In this document: positions 11,641 through 21,895 of the stretch, piece after piece
Layout of the letters: each line of letters begins with the position of its first letter
Numbering within the stretch: the first letter of the stretch is position 1
Assembly: GCF_000485595.1 (NCBI RefSeq)
Contig: NW_014577256.1
Span: 1-64,000 of the forward strand
Source of the DNA: Priapulus caudatus
Lineage: Eukaryota > Priapulida > Priapulimorpha > Priapulimorphida > Priapulidae
Direction of reading: 5' to 3'
Length of the DNA stretch: 64,000 nt
The notes under the pieces: model-generated
Databases searched by the model: none
What the model was told of the DNA's origin: nothing
Seen by the model: the letters and a program-made list of their open reading frames with translations, nothing else
Made by a program: the position numbers and the translations under genes

Positions 11641-12477
11641 CTGCCCAGTTTCTTGAAATTTCTTGTCTGTCATTATATTGTTTCATTTATCGTCATGATG
11701 TACTGCTACACAATCATCGCCAAGATCGCCCTGGACGGATATGCGGCCCCGGTAGTTGCGCGCATCGCACAGTGCGCAGCGAAGCCGCACCCCCATAGCG
11801 AATACGCCACCCCCTTATTGTCCACGGACATGCGGGCCCGGTTGTTGTGCGCAGCACACAGCACGCGGCTTAGCCGCGCCCTCACAGCGAATACGCCGCC
11901 CCCTTATTGTCCACTTAGACAGATATGTTAGACAAGGGTCTGAAAACGAACTCCGCGAAAACGGGGCGAAATCAAACTGAAATTTCGCGATCGACGGCTA
12001 GAGGCCATCTCCAAACGGCCCCTAAACATTTTTAGGGGTGGCGTGCCTCACGGATAACACGTAGTGGCTCCTACAACAAACCCCAAGAAATGCTGTCAAT
12101 CAGCGACCACGCGCTCGCTCATTGGCCGCTACGCGATGACGTGGGCTACTGCCAAGTATAGCGTCATGTCTATCACAGAGGTTTTAACGAAGACGCGTAT
12201 GGCGCTGCACGTGGGCGGGCGCGGTCTAGATGCTATCTCCAAAACCGCTGCCGCCGCGGCGCCTGGCTGCGTACGTGGCACGTTTTTACCAACCTCCTGA
12301 CCCCGTGATACCTGTGGCGACGGCACGTCGTGCGAGCACGTGCTGGCGTAGCCGTGCCAGTTTTTACACGTAGCAAATCCTACGTACACGTATATGGCAA
12401 GCATTTTGTATCATAATTCGAGAAACCACGGTTCCTCGCACGAAACCAGGTTTCGTGCTCACAAAACCTAGACGATC
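11641..12477. other. No gene seen
   Basis: A short direct repeat is visible: a CGGCCCCGG..CACAGC..CGAATACGCC phrase at about 11742-11820 recurs at 11835-11910. Open frames are short and show no family resemblance. The rest is unassigned. Confidence 0.4.
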
Positions 12478-12760
12478 TGCAGCCCGGATATCCGCGCGAA
12501 GCGCGCAAACGCCGCGCAGCGGTGACAATAAATCTTATTCGCTGCCCTATATAGAAAAATTTCCCCAGTGCCCTTTGGGTACAGGATAAAGCCGTATAAT
12601 CGGTCAATTGAGGAGTTGTGGCGATTCCACAAGCCTTTCGACTATGCACGTAGGTCGAGAATAAATTCAAATGCTGGTAATTGCTTGTTTGCTGGTCGGC
12701 GCATTTCCATTTCGTCTAGAAAAGTGAGTTTGCATTTCTTCCGTTTCACGCCCTGAATTG
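12478..12760 (+). pseudogene. Retroelement ORF remnant with C-terminal membrane segment (copy A)
   Basis: Shares a coding-like block with 27290-27535: the phrase RSI(E/Q)ELWR, then DYARR(S/A)RI, then a hydrophobic run. One frameshift (near 12672) lies before the hydrophobic run MLVIACLLVGAF. Two diverged copies keep the same reading, which supports real protein ancestry. It resembles the C-terminal anchor of an envelope-like or other membrane ORF, but the family is not recognised. Confidence 0.45.
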
Positions 12761-12770
12761 CGATACGACC

Positions 12771-14276
12771 ATTAAGTTCGTACTACGCTCGAGTTACGTG
12801 GGTACTACGCCTTCCACGTCTCTAATACGCCCGCACTGCGCTGTATTTCCGCCACGCTCGCACCACGATTATTTTGAACATGTTCAAAGTTTGGCCACGC
12901 TCTCCACGCTCATGCTGACTGCACCGCGCTCGATCAGGATCGCAGTACGATCATATACGTCTACACTGCGTTCTACACGTTTCCACCACGCTCTTAGAGC
13001 GTAGTACGAGCGTAGTGAGATCGGGGCCCTGGTGTGACTGGGGTATTAGCCATGCAACTGCGTCACGGGTTCACGACTGCGCATGCTCCACATTTAGATG
13101 CCACTGAAAGGCGACACGTGTCGGGAGCGCGTGACCAATAGCAGCTGCTATGCTATGCTATGCTATGCTATGCTATGCTATGCTGTCTATGCTGTTGTTT
13201 TGCACGCGAGACACCTATCAACATTAGGTGACATTACCAACTTGGCTTTCTTGGTCTCGGCCGTTGTTCACTGCTAGTGTACATAGTGTCTGCCGCTGTC
13301 CACAGAGCTAGATAATGGACAGCAAACCACACAGGCAGCTCTCTTTCGGCATGATAGAAAGTGTTCATTAAATTTAAACTGTAACGTTTAATGGTTTTAA
13401 GGTCACTCCCGATATTTCACAATGATATAATATAAACTACATAGATAATTAACGGCGATAACACTTTTAGATTTACATAAAATATATAGCACAGTAAACC
13501 CGATTACTTCAAATTACTAAATCGATAAACTCAAATGATTTCCGATTCTATGTTTTGGTGCTATAATCATTTAGTATTTTACTCTATATTGTTATTTTTC
13601 AATCATTATCATTCAATTGCTAGTTTATAGACCATGAATGTAATACACTATTACGTATAGTCCCACAAAAAAACATTTAACTGCCACACACAACTGCGTC
13701 AAGGGCTCGCGTAAGCGGCTGCTCGACGTTTAGATGCCACTCAGTTTGCGGCGTGGTCGGCAATTTGGTCACGTAATGTAGAGAATTCCAATTTTTATTA
13801 ACATTTTAATTGCAAGCGGCACACAAGGAAGCATTACACTGTTGATAAATGATGACACTTCCAAAACCACAGTTGCTTCTCTTAAAACAAAGTTTCTATT
13901 ACGATCGTTTGTATTACAATAAACCTGTATCAGGTGACCTCATGTATTCATATAAGATTAAAGATTTCGTATTACACGAGTGGTAATTGTGACAATTCTG
14001 GTCTCTATTGGTGGATTGGGGATTATTAACTTTTAACACAACATCTGGAAAAATTACTTGAGTACAACATTGAAGAAAAACACCAACAGTGCTAGTAGTT
14101 AGAAGTATAGTAGATTTATGAACGTACTAGCGGGATACCAGGCGTTGCCCTGGGAAATCAGTGGCGTTACTCAGTTGGTGACCGGTTTGTTGAAAGAAAA
14201 GTACCCAAAAAATCTAACTATCTATCTATCCATGCATCCATCCATGCATCCATATGCATCCATCCATCCCATTCCA
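12771..14276. repeat. Duplicated segment, copy 2
   Basis: Second copy of 9619-11096. It ends within the (CCATCC)n array of a Helitron, where it joins the last bases of a gypsy LTR at about 14279 without transition. The abrupt join suggests nested insertion plus deletion, or a chimeric assembly. Confidence 0.85.
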
Positions 14277-14278
14277 TG
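14127..14278 (-). mobile_element. Helitron 3' terminus (truncated)
   Basis: The minus strand ends in a hairpin with CCAGG/CCTGG arms, then TATCCCG-CTAG, and the next flanking base is T, as Helitrons require. The hairpin arms differ from the CCCGG/CCGGG of the copy at 39776 by a compensated change, so pairing is conserved. Everything beyond the (CCATCC)n array is missing. Confidence 0.75.
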
Positions 14279-15885
14279 TCTATTACTCCTGTACGTGATA
14301 CACCCCCCCAAGATCTCCACAACTCCCCCCAACTACTTATAGTATCCGCCCTCGGATACGCCTTCGTCTTCCCCAACGTGTCTGTGAACTGGAACTTCCG
14401 CTATATATGAATATATCTACTATATTAAAACTTACAAAGGATATACATATGTCCTGTAATAAAAATCCCTAAACGATGAGTCGATGACCTCCTGTCCACC
14501 TAAACAAAACAAAACAAATAAAATGATGGCTCCTTCCCTACAAATCCATCCTCTGTGGTGGTTTACGGTCTCTCTTCCCTCGCTTCAACTTCTCCTCGGC
14601 CTTTCCTTTTCCTTTCTCGACTCGCTCCTACTTCCGACTGTTTTAACCTTCCCCTTCTCAACCCTTTTCCAGGTCTCCTCCGAGCACAGACAGTGCAGTA
14701 CTGGCACCATCTCTCGATATCCTTCGTGTAGTTTGGCCAGTAGAACCGTTGCTGTATGCTGGATCTACTCCGTTTCTCTCCTTGATGTCCTGCTGTACGA
14801 TGGTAATGTAGCTGCTGAAATATTTCTCTTTGTAATTCCTTAGGTATCACCAGCTGAAGTATGGGATGAGTCGGCGTGACCGGCGTCTCCCATCGTCTAT
14901 ACAATTTACCTTCCTGCACTTCTAACTGACTCCACTGCCCCCAGTACGCTTTCGCCTCCGACCCCATTCCTGCAATCTCTACAAACTCAGGTCTCCCCAA
15001 CGCCGCTTCTTTCCGTTCCTTGAAGAAAACAATTACAGGGTCCTTATCCTGTAACCTCCTAATATTTTCCGGGTTCCATACATCATGGCCTTCCCCTTGA
15101 CCCTCGGGATTCTCTCCGCGCTCCTCTCGCTCTCCCTCGGTCACTGCTAACACCTGCCCACGCTGCTCCTTATCCTCACATGAAGAACCGTCTCTCCTCC
15201 CATTACGACTGGGTGGTTCATATCTCCCTGTAGAATCTTCTCGTCCCCTACTGCAGCTGGGTGGTTCCTCGCTACTCCTCTCCTCGTCTTCTTCCTCCTG
15301 AACGTGCGTTTCCTCTTCCCCTGATTGCATCTCCATCGCTGGTCGGGCATCCGCTCCCATCATTCCATGCCTGTGGTCTGGGCAGTCCTCGTTCGGGCAT
15401 TTTCCTACTGTCTTACGTGACAATGCATCCGCATTCTGGCGATGCTGTCCCTGCTGTGTCTCACTCTCCTCCACTGGTTTGAGTTCCTCTACCTGCTGAT
15501 CCTCCACCAACAGGGTAGCCCTCTCCCCTGTGTGGGAGATAAACAACGGTACCTTCATCACATCCCTCGGGAACACCGTCTGCTCCATCCGAATCACTTG
15601 TGTCTCCAGCTTCTGAAATTCTGGGATAGGCATTAGCTTTACCTGCTTCCCTCTGGATACCTTATCGTCTGCATAAGTCCATCCAGGTACTCTGTATCTC
15701 TTCCCTGGCTCCAGCATCGTCGTCTCATCCACGTATACTGGTCTACCATTCTCTCCTCCTGTCCAAAGTCCTTGAATTTCTTTCCCGTTAAGTGATAGCA
15801 TTCCTCTAGTCATGTTCAGGATAGCGTTATTCGGGACGAGAAAGTCGAGTCCCAAAATCCCATCTAAATCCTCTAAATGTGCAAT
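14279..15885 (-). mobile_element. Ty3/gypsy fragment with in-frame RT/RNase H deletion (copy III)
   Basis: Contains the last about 24 bp of a gypsy LTR (to 14302), the polypurine tract, the 3' untranslated region, and pol sequence up to the protease region, where it stops at the single N at 15886. The frame at 14563-15855 is open throughout. Confidence 0.88.
14563..15855 (-). pseudogene. pol with RT and RNase H cleanly removed (430 codons, 5' truncated)
   Basis: Starts in the post-protease region (GLDFLVPNNAILN), continues to VEESETQQ, then jumps directly to GQHRQNADALSRK, which in the long copy (21896-25144) follows the RNase H domain. About 476 codons (RT and RNase H) are missing without loss of frame. 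It goes on through an acidic, proline-rich spacer to the integrase HHCC zinc domain (HYHRTAGHQG, CQYCTVCARR) and ends without a DDE core. The 5' part is cut by the N at 15886. Copy II has the same junction, so the deletion is inherited and was not made in this copy. It cannot encode replication enzymes by itself. Confidence 0.85.
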
Positions 15886-15886
15886 N

Positions 15887-17040
15887 GTTATGTAACCGCC
15901 ATGATAGAAGGCTGTATTTATTCATAACATAGATGGCAGCACCTTCTGGTACTGTGTAAACCATACATGACAGCCCAAATTTTGTTTTAATCAATTTTTC
16001 TAAATGTTTTAAATTTAAATTTTTAATTGTAGTTGTTTAAATTTTTCTTTTTAAATTTCATTTTATTTAAGGGTTATGATGACCTCGGCATCGCCATCCT
16101 CATCTTCCAGATCAAATACGTTGGTTTGCAAAGGTGCGCGACACGTTTTGCGCCTACACCTCCAAAAAATAGTTGTGCTTGACGTTTGGTTTTTGTGATA
16201 GCGATATTCTCCTGCTATGAGCACATTTTCTCTCTGGATGTACGCTATTGCAAAGTTATGTCTATAACTTTAATGATCAACTCTATTCAAGTACAATTTA
16301 TTTTCTACCCACCTGACTCCCCCCTCTGAGGAGCGTGGTACGCATGCTCGTCAGAGAACACGTCGAAAAAAGGTCGGATTTTGACCCTGTAGCAACGTTG
16401 GCGCCGTCTTTAGAAAAAAGAGTACTTTTTCCAGGTTAACCTTCGATGTTTAGGGTCACTTTTTCGCCCGATTTTCGTCATTCGATTTGCCTTTTCCATT
16501 CCTCATTTACATTCTCGAAAGGATATGCCGGGTTTTCTTGTCTCAACGTCAGACTGATGGGCGGTAAAGTAGAGTATGCGCAGTATACGTGGCTTTTCAC
16601 TATGATTGAAGTATGCACCAGACAGGAGTGCGGGAGGAAGAAAATAATTCTTAAACTATTTCAGTGTCATTCACCCTCGAGACCTTATCACAAAATTTCA
16701 TTCACCCATGACAAAGTTTCCTTATGTTTTTGGTCTAGTTTCATTCACCTCAAAATAATTTCATTCACTCTTGGGTGAACCATACACCAGTTTAAGAAGT
16801 ACTGTAGTACACTACACAGGCAGTCCTACACTGTGTATATTTTTATTGTTAGTATTTATTTATTATAAGTTTAATGTGCATCAGCGTATTATTTGTATCG
16901 TGCACCGTAGGACCAGCGACCTGTTGGTCCTACAGGTCGTTGGTCGAGGGCATTTAAAATTTAAAAAAATTAAATAATGAAAAAAATGTTAAATTAAATA
17001 TTAAATTTTAAAAAATTTATCAAAAATTAAAGGAAGTGAC
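15887..17040. other. No gene seen
   Basis: Begins abruptly after the N at 15886. AT-rich, with a loosely repeated TTTCATTCACC motif at 16660-16770 and TTTAAATTT-rich ends. No protein family is recognised. Confidence 0.4.
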
Positions 17041-17180
17041 TATTCGCACTTATAAGTGTGGCCAGTGCTGAATTATTTCCTTGGTCACACTTATTTTGAT
17101 TACGTGCGGATAATGCTGAATTTTTCCCTTCGCCACACTTATTTTGATTACGTGCGGATAATGCTTAATTTTTCCCTTCG
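17041..17180. repeat. 48-bp tandem repeat entering assembly gap
   Basis: CACACTTATTTTGATTACGTG units begin at 17086 and 17134, giving a 48-bp period, and the array runs into the N run at 17181. The gap is probably more of the same array. Confidence 0.75.
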
Positions 17181-17965
17181 NNNNNNNNNNNNNNNNNNNN
17201 NNNNNNNNNNNNNNNNNNNNNNNNNNNNNNNNNNNNNNNNNNNNNNNNNNNNNNNNNNNNNNNNNNNNNNNNNNNNNNNNNNNNNNNNNNNNNNNNNNNN
17301 NNNNNNNNNNNNNNNNNNNNNNNNNNNNNNNNNNNNNNNNNNNNNNNNNNNNNNNNNNNNNNNNNNNNNNNNNNNNNNNNNNNNNNNNNNNNNNNNNNNN
17401 NNNNNNNNNNNNNNNNNNNNNNNNNNNNNNNNNNNNNNNNNNNNNNNNNNNNNNNNNNNNNNNNNNNNNNNNNNNNNNNNNNNNNNNNNNNNNNNNNNNN
17501 NNNNNNNNNNNNNNNNNNNNNNNNNNNNNNNNNNNNNNNNNNNNNNNNNNNNNNNNNNNNNNNNNNNNNNNNNNNNNNNNNNNNNNNNNNNNNNNNNNNN
17601 NNNNNNNNNNNNNNNNNNNNNNNNNNNNNNNNNNNNNNNNNNNNNNNNNNNNNNNNNNNNNNNNNNNNNNNNNNNNNNNNNNNNNNNNNNNNNNNNNNNN
17701 NNNNNNNNNNNNNNNNNNNNNNNNNNNNNNNNNNNNNNNNNNNNNNNNNNNNNNNNNNNNNNNNNNNNNNNNNNNNNNNNNNNNNNNNNNNNNNNNNNNN
17801 NNNNNNNNNNNNNNNNNNNNNNNNNNNNNNNNNNNNNNNNNNNNNNNNNNNNNNNNNNNNNNNNNNNNNNNNNNNNNNNNNNNNNNNNNNNNNNNNNNNN
17901 NNNNNNNNNNNNNNNNNNNNNNNNNNNNNNNNNNNNNNNNNNNNNNNNNNNNNNNNNNNNNNNNN
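17181..17965. other. Assembly gap (785 N)
   Basis: An unbroken run of N. Both strands are shown as open frames across it only because N is not a stop. Confidence 1.
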
Positions 17966-19160
17966 GTTCGGGTCACCCGCCCGACTTCACATTTCGGAGT
18001 GATAAAATGTGCGACTGCGGTCACTTTTAGAGGGTTTCAAGAAAAAATAACATTCAAAGATACCGCCTGCCGATCATACATATTCAAATATCCGACTCTC
18101 GTCATTTTATTTACCTAAAGAGAGTTCCAAAATATTTATAAACAGAACTTCGTTGGCGAGAAGTGAAACAGTTCCTACCTACGTTTCCTAGAATCCTACA
18201 ACGTGAAACAGTCGTATAGAGCCTGGGCCGGCTAGTTCATAAACAGAGCCTGAAGGTCGTATGGCGCGGCGGCCGGCTTTGATGTACGCGATCGATCGCG
18301 TACTATATAGTATACGCATGCTATCGTGCTATACGCAGCCCCAGAGCCGTTTACACTTCGGTTACTCGCTCGTTCAAAGGGACGATTAATCGAGCTCCGT
18401 TTTTGGAGCGATTCCTAGCACTACTATCCAATACACGACACGAATACCAGTACACAACACCAGTACACAACTGGTGTTCACATTTTGAAAACAATGTCAT
18501 GACTTGCAGCAATAGTACATGCAACTTCAAGTAATTTTATTTGCATCTCGTGGCTCCCGTACGCGTTGCAAAAACGTTTCAGCACGCGAGGTGTGCGTTT
18601 TGATAATGCTTAGATGTGCGTTTTTTGGCACTTCTCCTGATCAATCGAGGCGCGCGATGGCGCGCGATCGCGCTCGCGCGCCTTAAAACACAAGGACTGG
18701 TTAACTCACAGCTGAGCAAAATTCTCGCCTGTCTGAATATACTTGGATTTCAGCAACTCAATGGAGTGAGGTTATCCCATACGAAGGGTGATGCCATCTT
18801 TGATTATTGATGACCCTTGCACGCGCCATCTCGCGGCAACTGCTTTTGCTATTAGAGCCCCCCTTCCACTCGCCCTTCCTCCCACTCTCCCCCCACCACC
18901 ACCACTACGCTCGCACTTGACGCATATCCATGATAACATGTTAATATAGCGAAGTTATTAAAGTTACACAGCTGTATCTTTATTACTGTACTACCAGTAT
19001 AGCAAAGCCTAGCTATCATAGATTTTAGATCTGTATTAGTACTGTAGTATCCTAGATATATGCTCTGAGCGCAAACGCAGTGATGAGAGGGTGCTCTTCA
19101 TTCGTTTGCCAGTGAGTTTAGCATCAGAACACCTGCCGTCAGGTGAGCGCTGTCGCTCTA
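17966..19160. other. No gene seen; GC palindromes
   Basis: Holds a perfect 20-bp palindrome at 18285-18304 (GTACGCGATC and its complement) and a GCGCGC-rich patch at 18650-18680. No coding family is recognised. Confidence 0.4.
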
Positions 19161-19170
19161 CGGCACTTGT

Positions 19171-19412
19171 TAGAATGTACCACTTAAAATAAGTTTGGGC
19201 AAGAATTTTTTTTTTAGCTTTGGATGCACTTAAAACAAGTGTGGGCAATGGAGCTATGTGCATATTGGACACACTTATAAGTGCTGCTCGCCGTGCCAGT
19301 TGATTCCATTCCGGTTTTTAGAAAGTACCACTTAAAATAAGTTTGGGCAAGAATTTTTTTTTAGCTCTGGACGCACTCAAAATAAGTGTGGGCAATGGAT
19401 CTATATGCATCT
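19171..19412. repeat. Two direct copies of a roughly 90-bp repeat
   Basis: The phrase GTACCACTTAAAATAAGTTT..GGGCAAGAATTT..AAGTGTGGGCAATGGA occurs at about 19173-19252 and again at about 19325-19400. The CACTTATAAGTGTGG words resemble the 48-bp array before the gap at 17181. Confidence 0.7.
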
Positions 19413-19452
19413 TAAAAGCTCTAAATTTTACCCTTTTGAAATTTGCAGACAT

Positions 19453-19618
19453 AAAGACATCCCTTCAGTTTACTCCATAAAAACAGCAAAATTTAAACAG
19501 CCAGCTAAAATAAAGACATCCCTTCAGTTTACTCTATAAAAACAGCAAAATTTAAACAGCCAGCTAAAATAAAGACATCCCTTCAGTTTACTCGATGAAA
19601 ACAGCAAAATTTAAACAG
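19453..19618. repeat. 59-bp tandem repeat, 2.8 units
   Basis: Units beginning AAAGACATCCCTTCAG start at 19453, 19512 and 19571 and are nearly identical. The array lies next to the 3' side of the Helitron helicase remnant. Confidence 0.9.
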
Positions 19619-19677
19619 GGTTACAGTAGTAGTAGATTGATATTAGAAATTGGGTCGGTTATAGAGGTGGTGCTACT

Positions 19678-20258
19678 TTAGTCGTTTAAAAGATTTCTTT
19701 GTAGATGACATTTTGCGTGAGAGTCCTGTTGTTGAAAAGGCCTTGTGATGAATGTTTGCCCACTTTGATGTAGATGTTGGAGTAGCCGCTGGCACGTGAA
19801 AAGGCAACATATAGCTGGCCGTGGGAGAACACAGGGGCTGGGAGGTAGAGTCCGAGTTTGTCGAAAGTTTTGCCCTGAGACTTGTTTATAGTCATAGAGT
19901 AGGCAAGTCTGATTGGAAATTGAATCCGCTGTAGTGTGAAGGGAGGGTTGCGTCAGATGGGTCAAGTTTAACATGCGGGATGAGGACTCTTTGTGAGCCA
20001 TGGCTTCCAGTGAGGATTACGGCATCTAGAATGTAGTCGTGGGGGTTCCTAATCTATAGTCTGGTTAGTGAGTCCTTTAGTGATATCTAGGTTGCGTAAT
20101 AGAATGATTATTGCTCCTGGTTTTAAAATGAGGCGGTGTGGAGGCATGCTAGTAGGGGTGATGGAGTGAAGGAATTCTATGGGGTAGTTGTTGGCCTCGT
20201 TTTCATCATGCGAGATGGCTTTGTCTGCACTGGTGTAGGTTTTGGACAAACCTGGTAG
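19678..20258 (-). pseudogene. Helitron Pif1-like helicase, C-terminal fragment
   Basis: The minus strand gives two blocks typical of the helicase end of RepHel proteins. The first (20249-20049) contains the DENEANNYPIEFL and LKPGAIIILLRNLD phrases. The second (about 20001-19686) contains TINKSQGKTF and SHGQLYVAFSRA, which match SF1 helicase motifs V and VI. At least one frameshift lies between them, near 20000-20050. The Rep nuclease and the helicase N-terminus are absent. In an intact Helitron this enzyme would drive rolling-circle transposition; here it is a dead relic. No terminal hairpin is seen close by. Confidence 0.85.
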
Positions 20259-20510
20259 TTTCGTTATGACTTTATATTATAATTATGTAAAATATTATGT
20301 ACCGTACGTAGGCCTAAACAGTTTTGGTGCGCGTGCAGAACCTAATGTCGGACACAGAAGAAAGAAGTGCATCGATATTATAAGATGACGCAGGACACAC
20401 TATTTCTTCAATGCAAAGTCAGGAGCTAATTATAATATAAGAACCAATAAACGTGCATTCCTTGTTATCACTTCCACATATGTATATCAGTCTACAGTCA
20501 CACGTACATG

Positions 20511-21598
20511 TGTAGTGCCCCTAGGGTAGAGTCGACTACTGTTCGACAGACGTTAGTTCGCAACGCGTGTCCAGTAGTGGGATTCAGAGTCCGCTCCTGT
20601 CGATGTATTAGGCAGGACGGCGATGACCCGTAGCAGATAACAGGTAGTACCAGGTAAACAGAACACGGTGAGATTCGGTTAAAGATACGGTGATATAGCT
20701 TTTATTGCGTGTTACTAATGTACAAATGATTCCCCTGCATTCGTATATGCAGCGGACCTTTTATCGATCCCGTCTAATATCTACGCGTCGCCGGCTCCGT
20801 CTTCTTCCCTCACGTTCGTCCTTGCCTTGCGTGGATCCACACAGTCTCCCAGGTATCTCCCTCGCCGTCGCTCCTAGCTCTACCAGACTGCCGTTCCTCG
20901 CTGCGCTCGTTTTATTCCCCTCTCCCGTTCGGTTCTGGTTTACACCTACCTGAAAAACCTGTGCTTCTATCCTCTCTCTCTACCACGCCGCCGTTCCCTC
21001 TCTCTCTGTTCCTTCCTCCCTCTCCTTCTTCTTCCCGTCTTCCTACCTATAACCTATCCCTGAAAAATAACTCTCCCTCTTTCTCTTTGTCCTAGGCTGT
21101 TCCTCTCCTTCTTCCTCTTCCTCTTCCTAATCTTCCTGGACCTGTACCTAACTGCTTCCTCCTCTTTCCCCTCGTTCTCGGCTGCTTCTTCTTCTTCTCC
21201 TTCTTCTCCCTTCTCCTCCCTAGACCTGAAAATAACTGCTTCAAGCTGCGATTCTGTGCGCCTTATATACTAGCTGGCAACACCCCCCCCCCCTAAAGCG
21301 TTGTGCAATCCGTACCTGGCAGTACCCGATGACTCATTACGATGTCGCAACCCATCCGTGGCTGGCACCGATTATTGCGTAACCCCAGCCTAAGTAATTT
21401 TCCTTATTCTCGCCCAACAGGCGGCAGCACCAGCAGTACAAGATGGCCGCGCCCAGGTGTCAATGTTTACATGTGGTCTATATTTATGTGCAATCTATAT
21501 CTTATCCTCTCTTTAGTCAATATATATGGTTACTCTCTCTATACGGTGAGTTCGGTCTATCCATCCCGATCTAGTCTACTACTCCTGTACGTGATACA
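20511..21598 (-). repeat. Gypsy 3' LTR (copy IV)
   Basis: About 1.09 kb, TGTAGTGCC..TGATACA on the plus strand, diverged from the LTRs of copy II and with extra CT-rich units at 21080-21230. The polypurine-tract complement (CCCCCAAAATCTCCACA) follows at 21599. Confidence 0.88.
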
Positions 21599-21895
21599 CC
21601 CCCAAAATCTCCACAACTCCCCCAACTCCTTTTAGTATCCGCCCTCGGATACGCCTTCGTCTTCCCCAACGTAGGGGTATCCTCGGAATGAGACTTCGGT
21701 GTTATATACATCTATCTACTATATTAAATCTTGCAAAGAATATACATATTTCCTGTAAATATGTCCTGTAATAAAATCCCTAAATGATGAGTCGATGACG
21801 TCCTGTCCACCTAAACAAAACAAAACAAATAAAATGATGGCCTCTTCCCTACAAATCCATCCTCTGTGGTGGTTTACGGGCTCTCGTCCCCCGCC
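21599..21895 (-). other. Gypsy 3' untranslated region
   Basis: Lies between the pol stop and the polypurine tract. It is conserved with 4118-4400 and 14303-14562, so its shortness and lack of integrase core are a family trait here. Confidence 0.7.

Noticed and set aside
17050-18030. 324-codon frames on both strands
   Set aside because: They run across the N gap and have no real sequence in the middle; the same holds for frames at 58750-59415.
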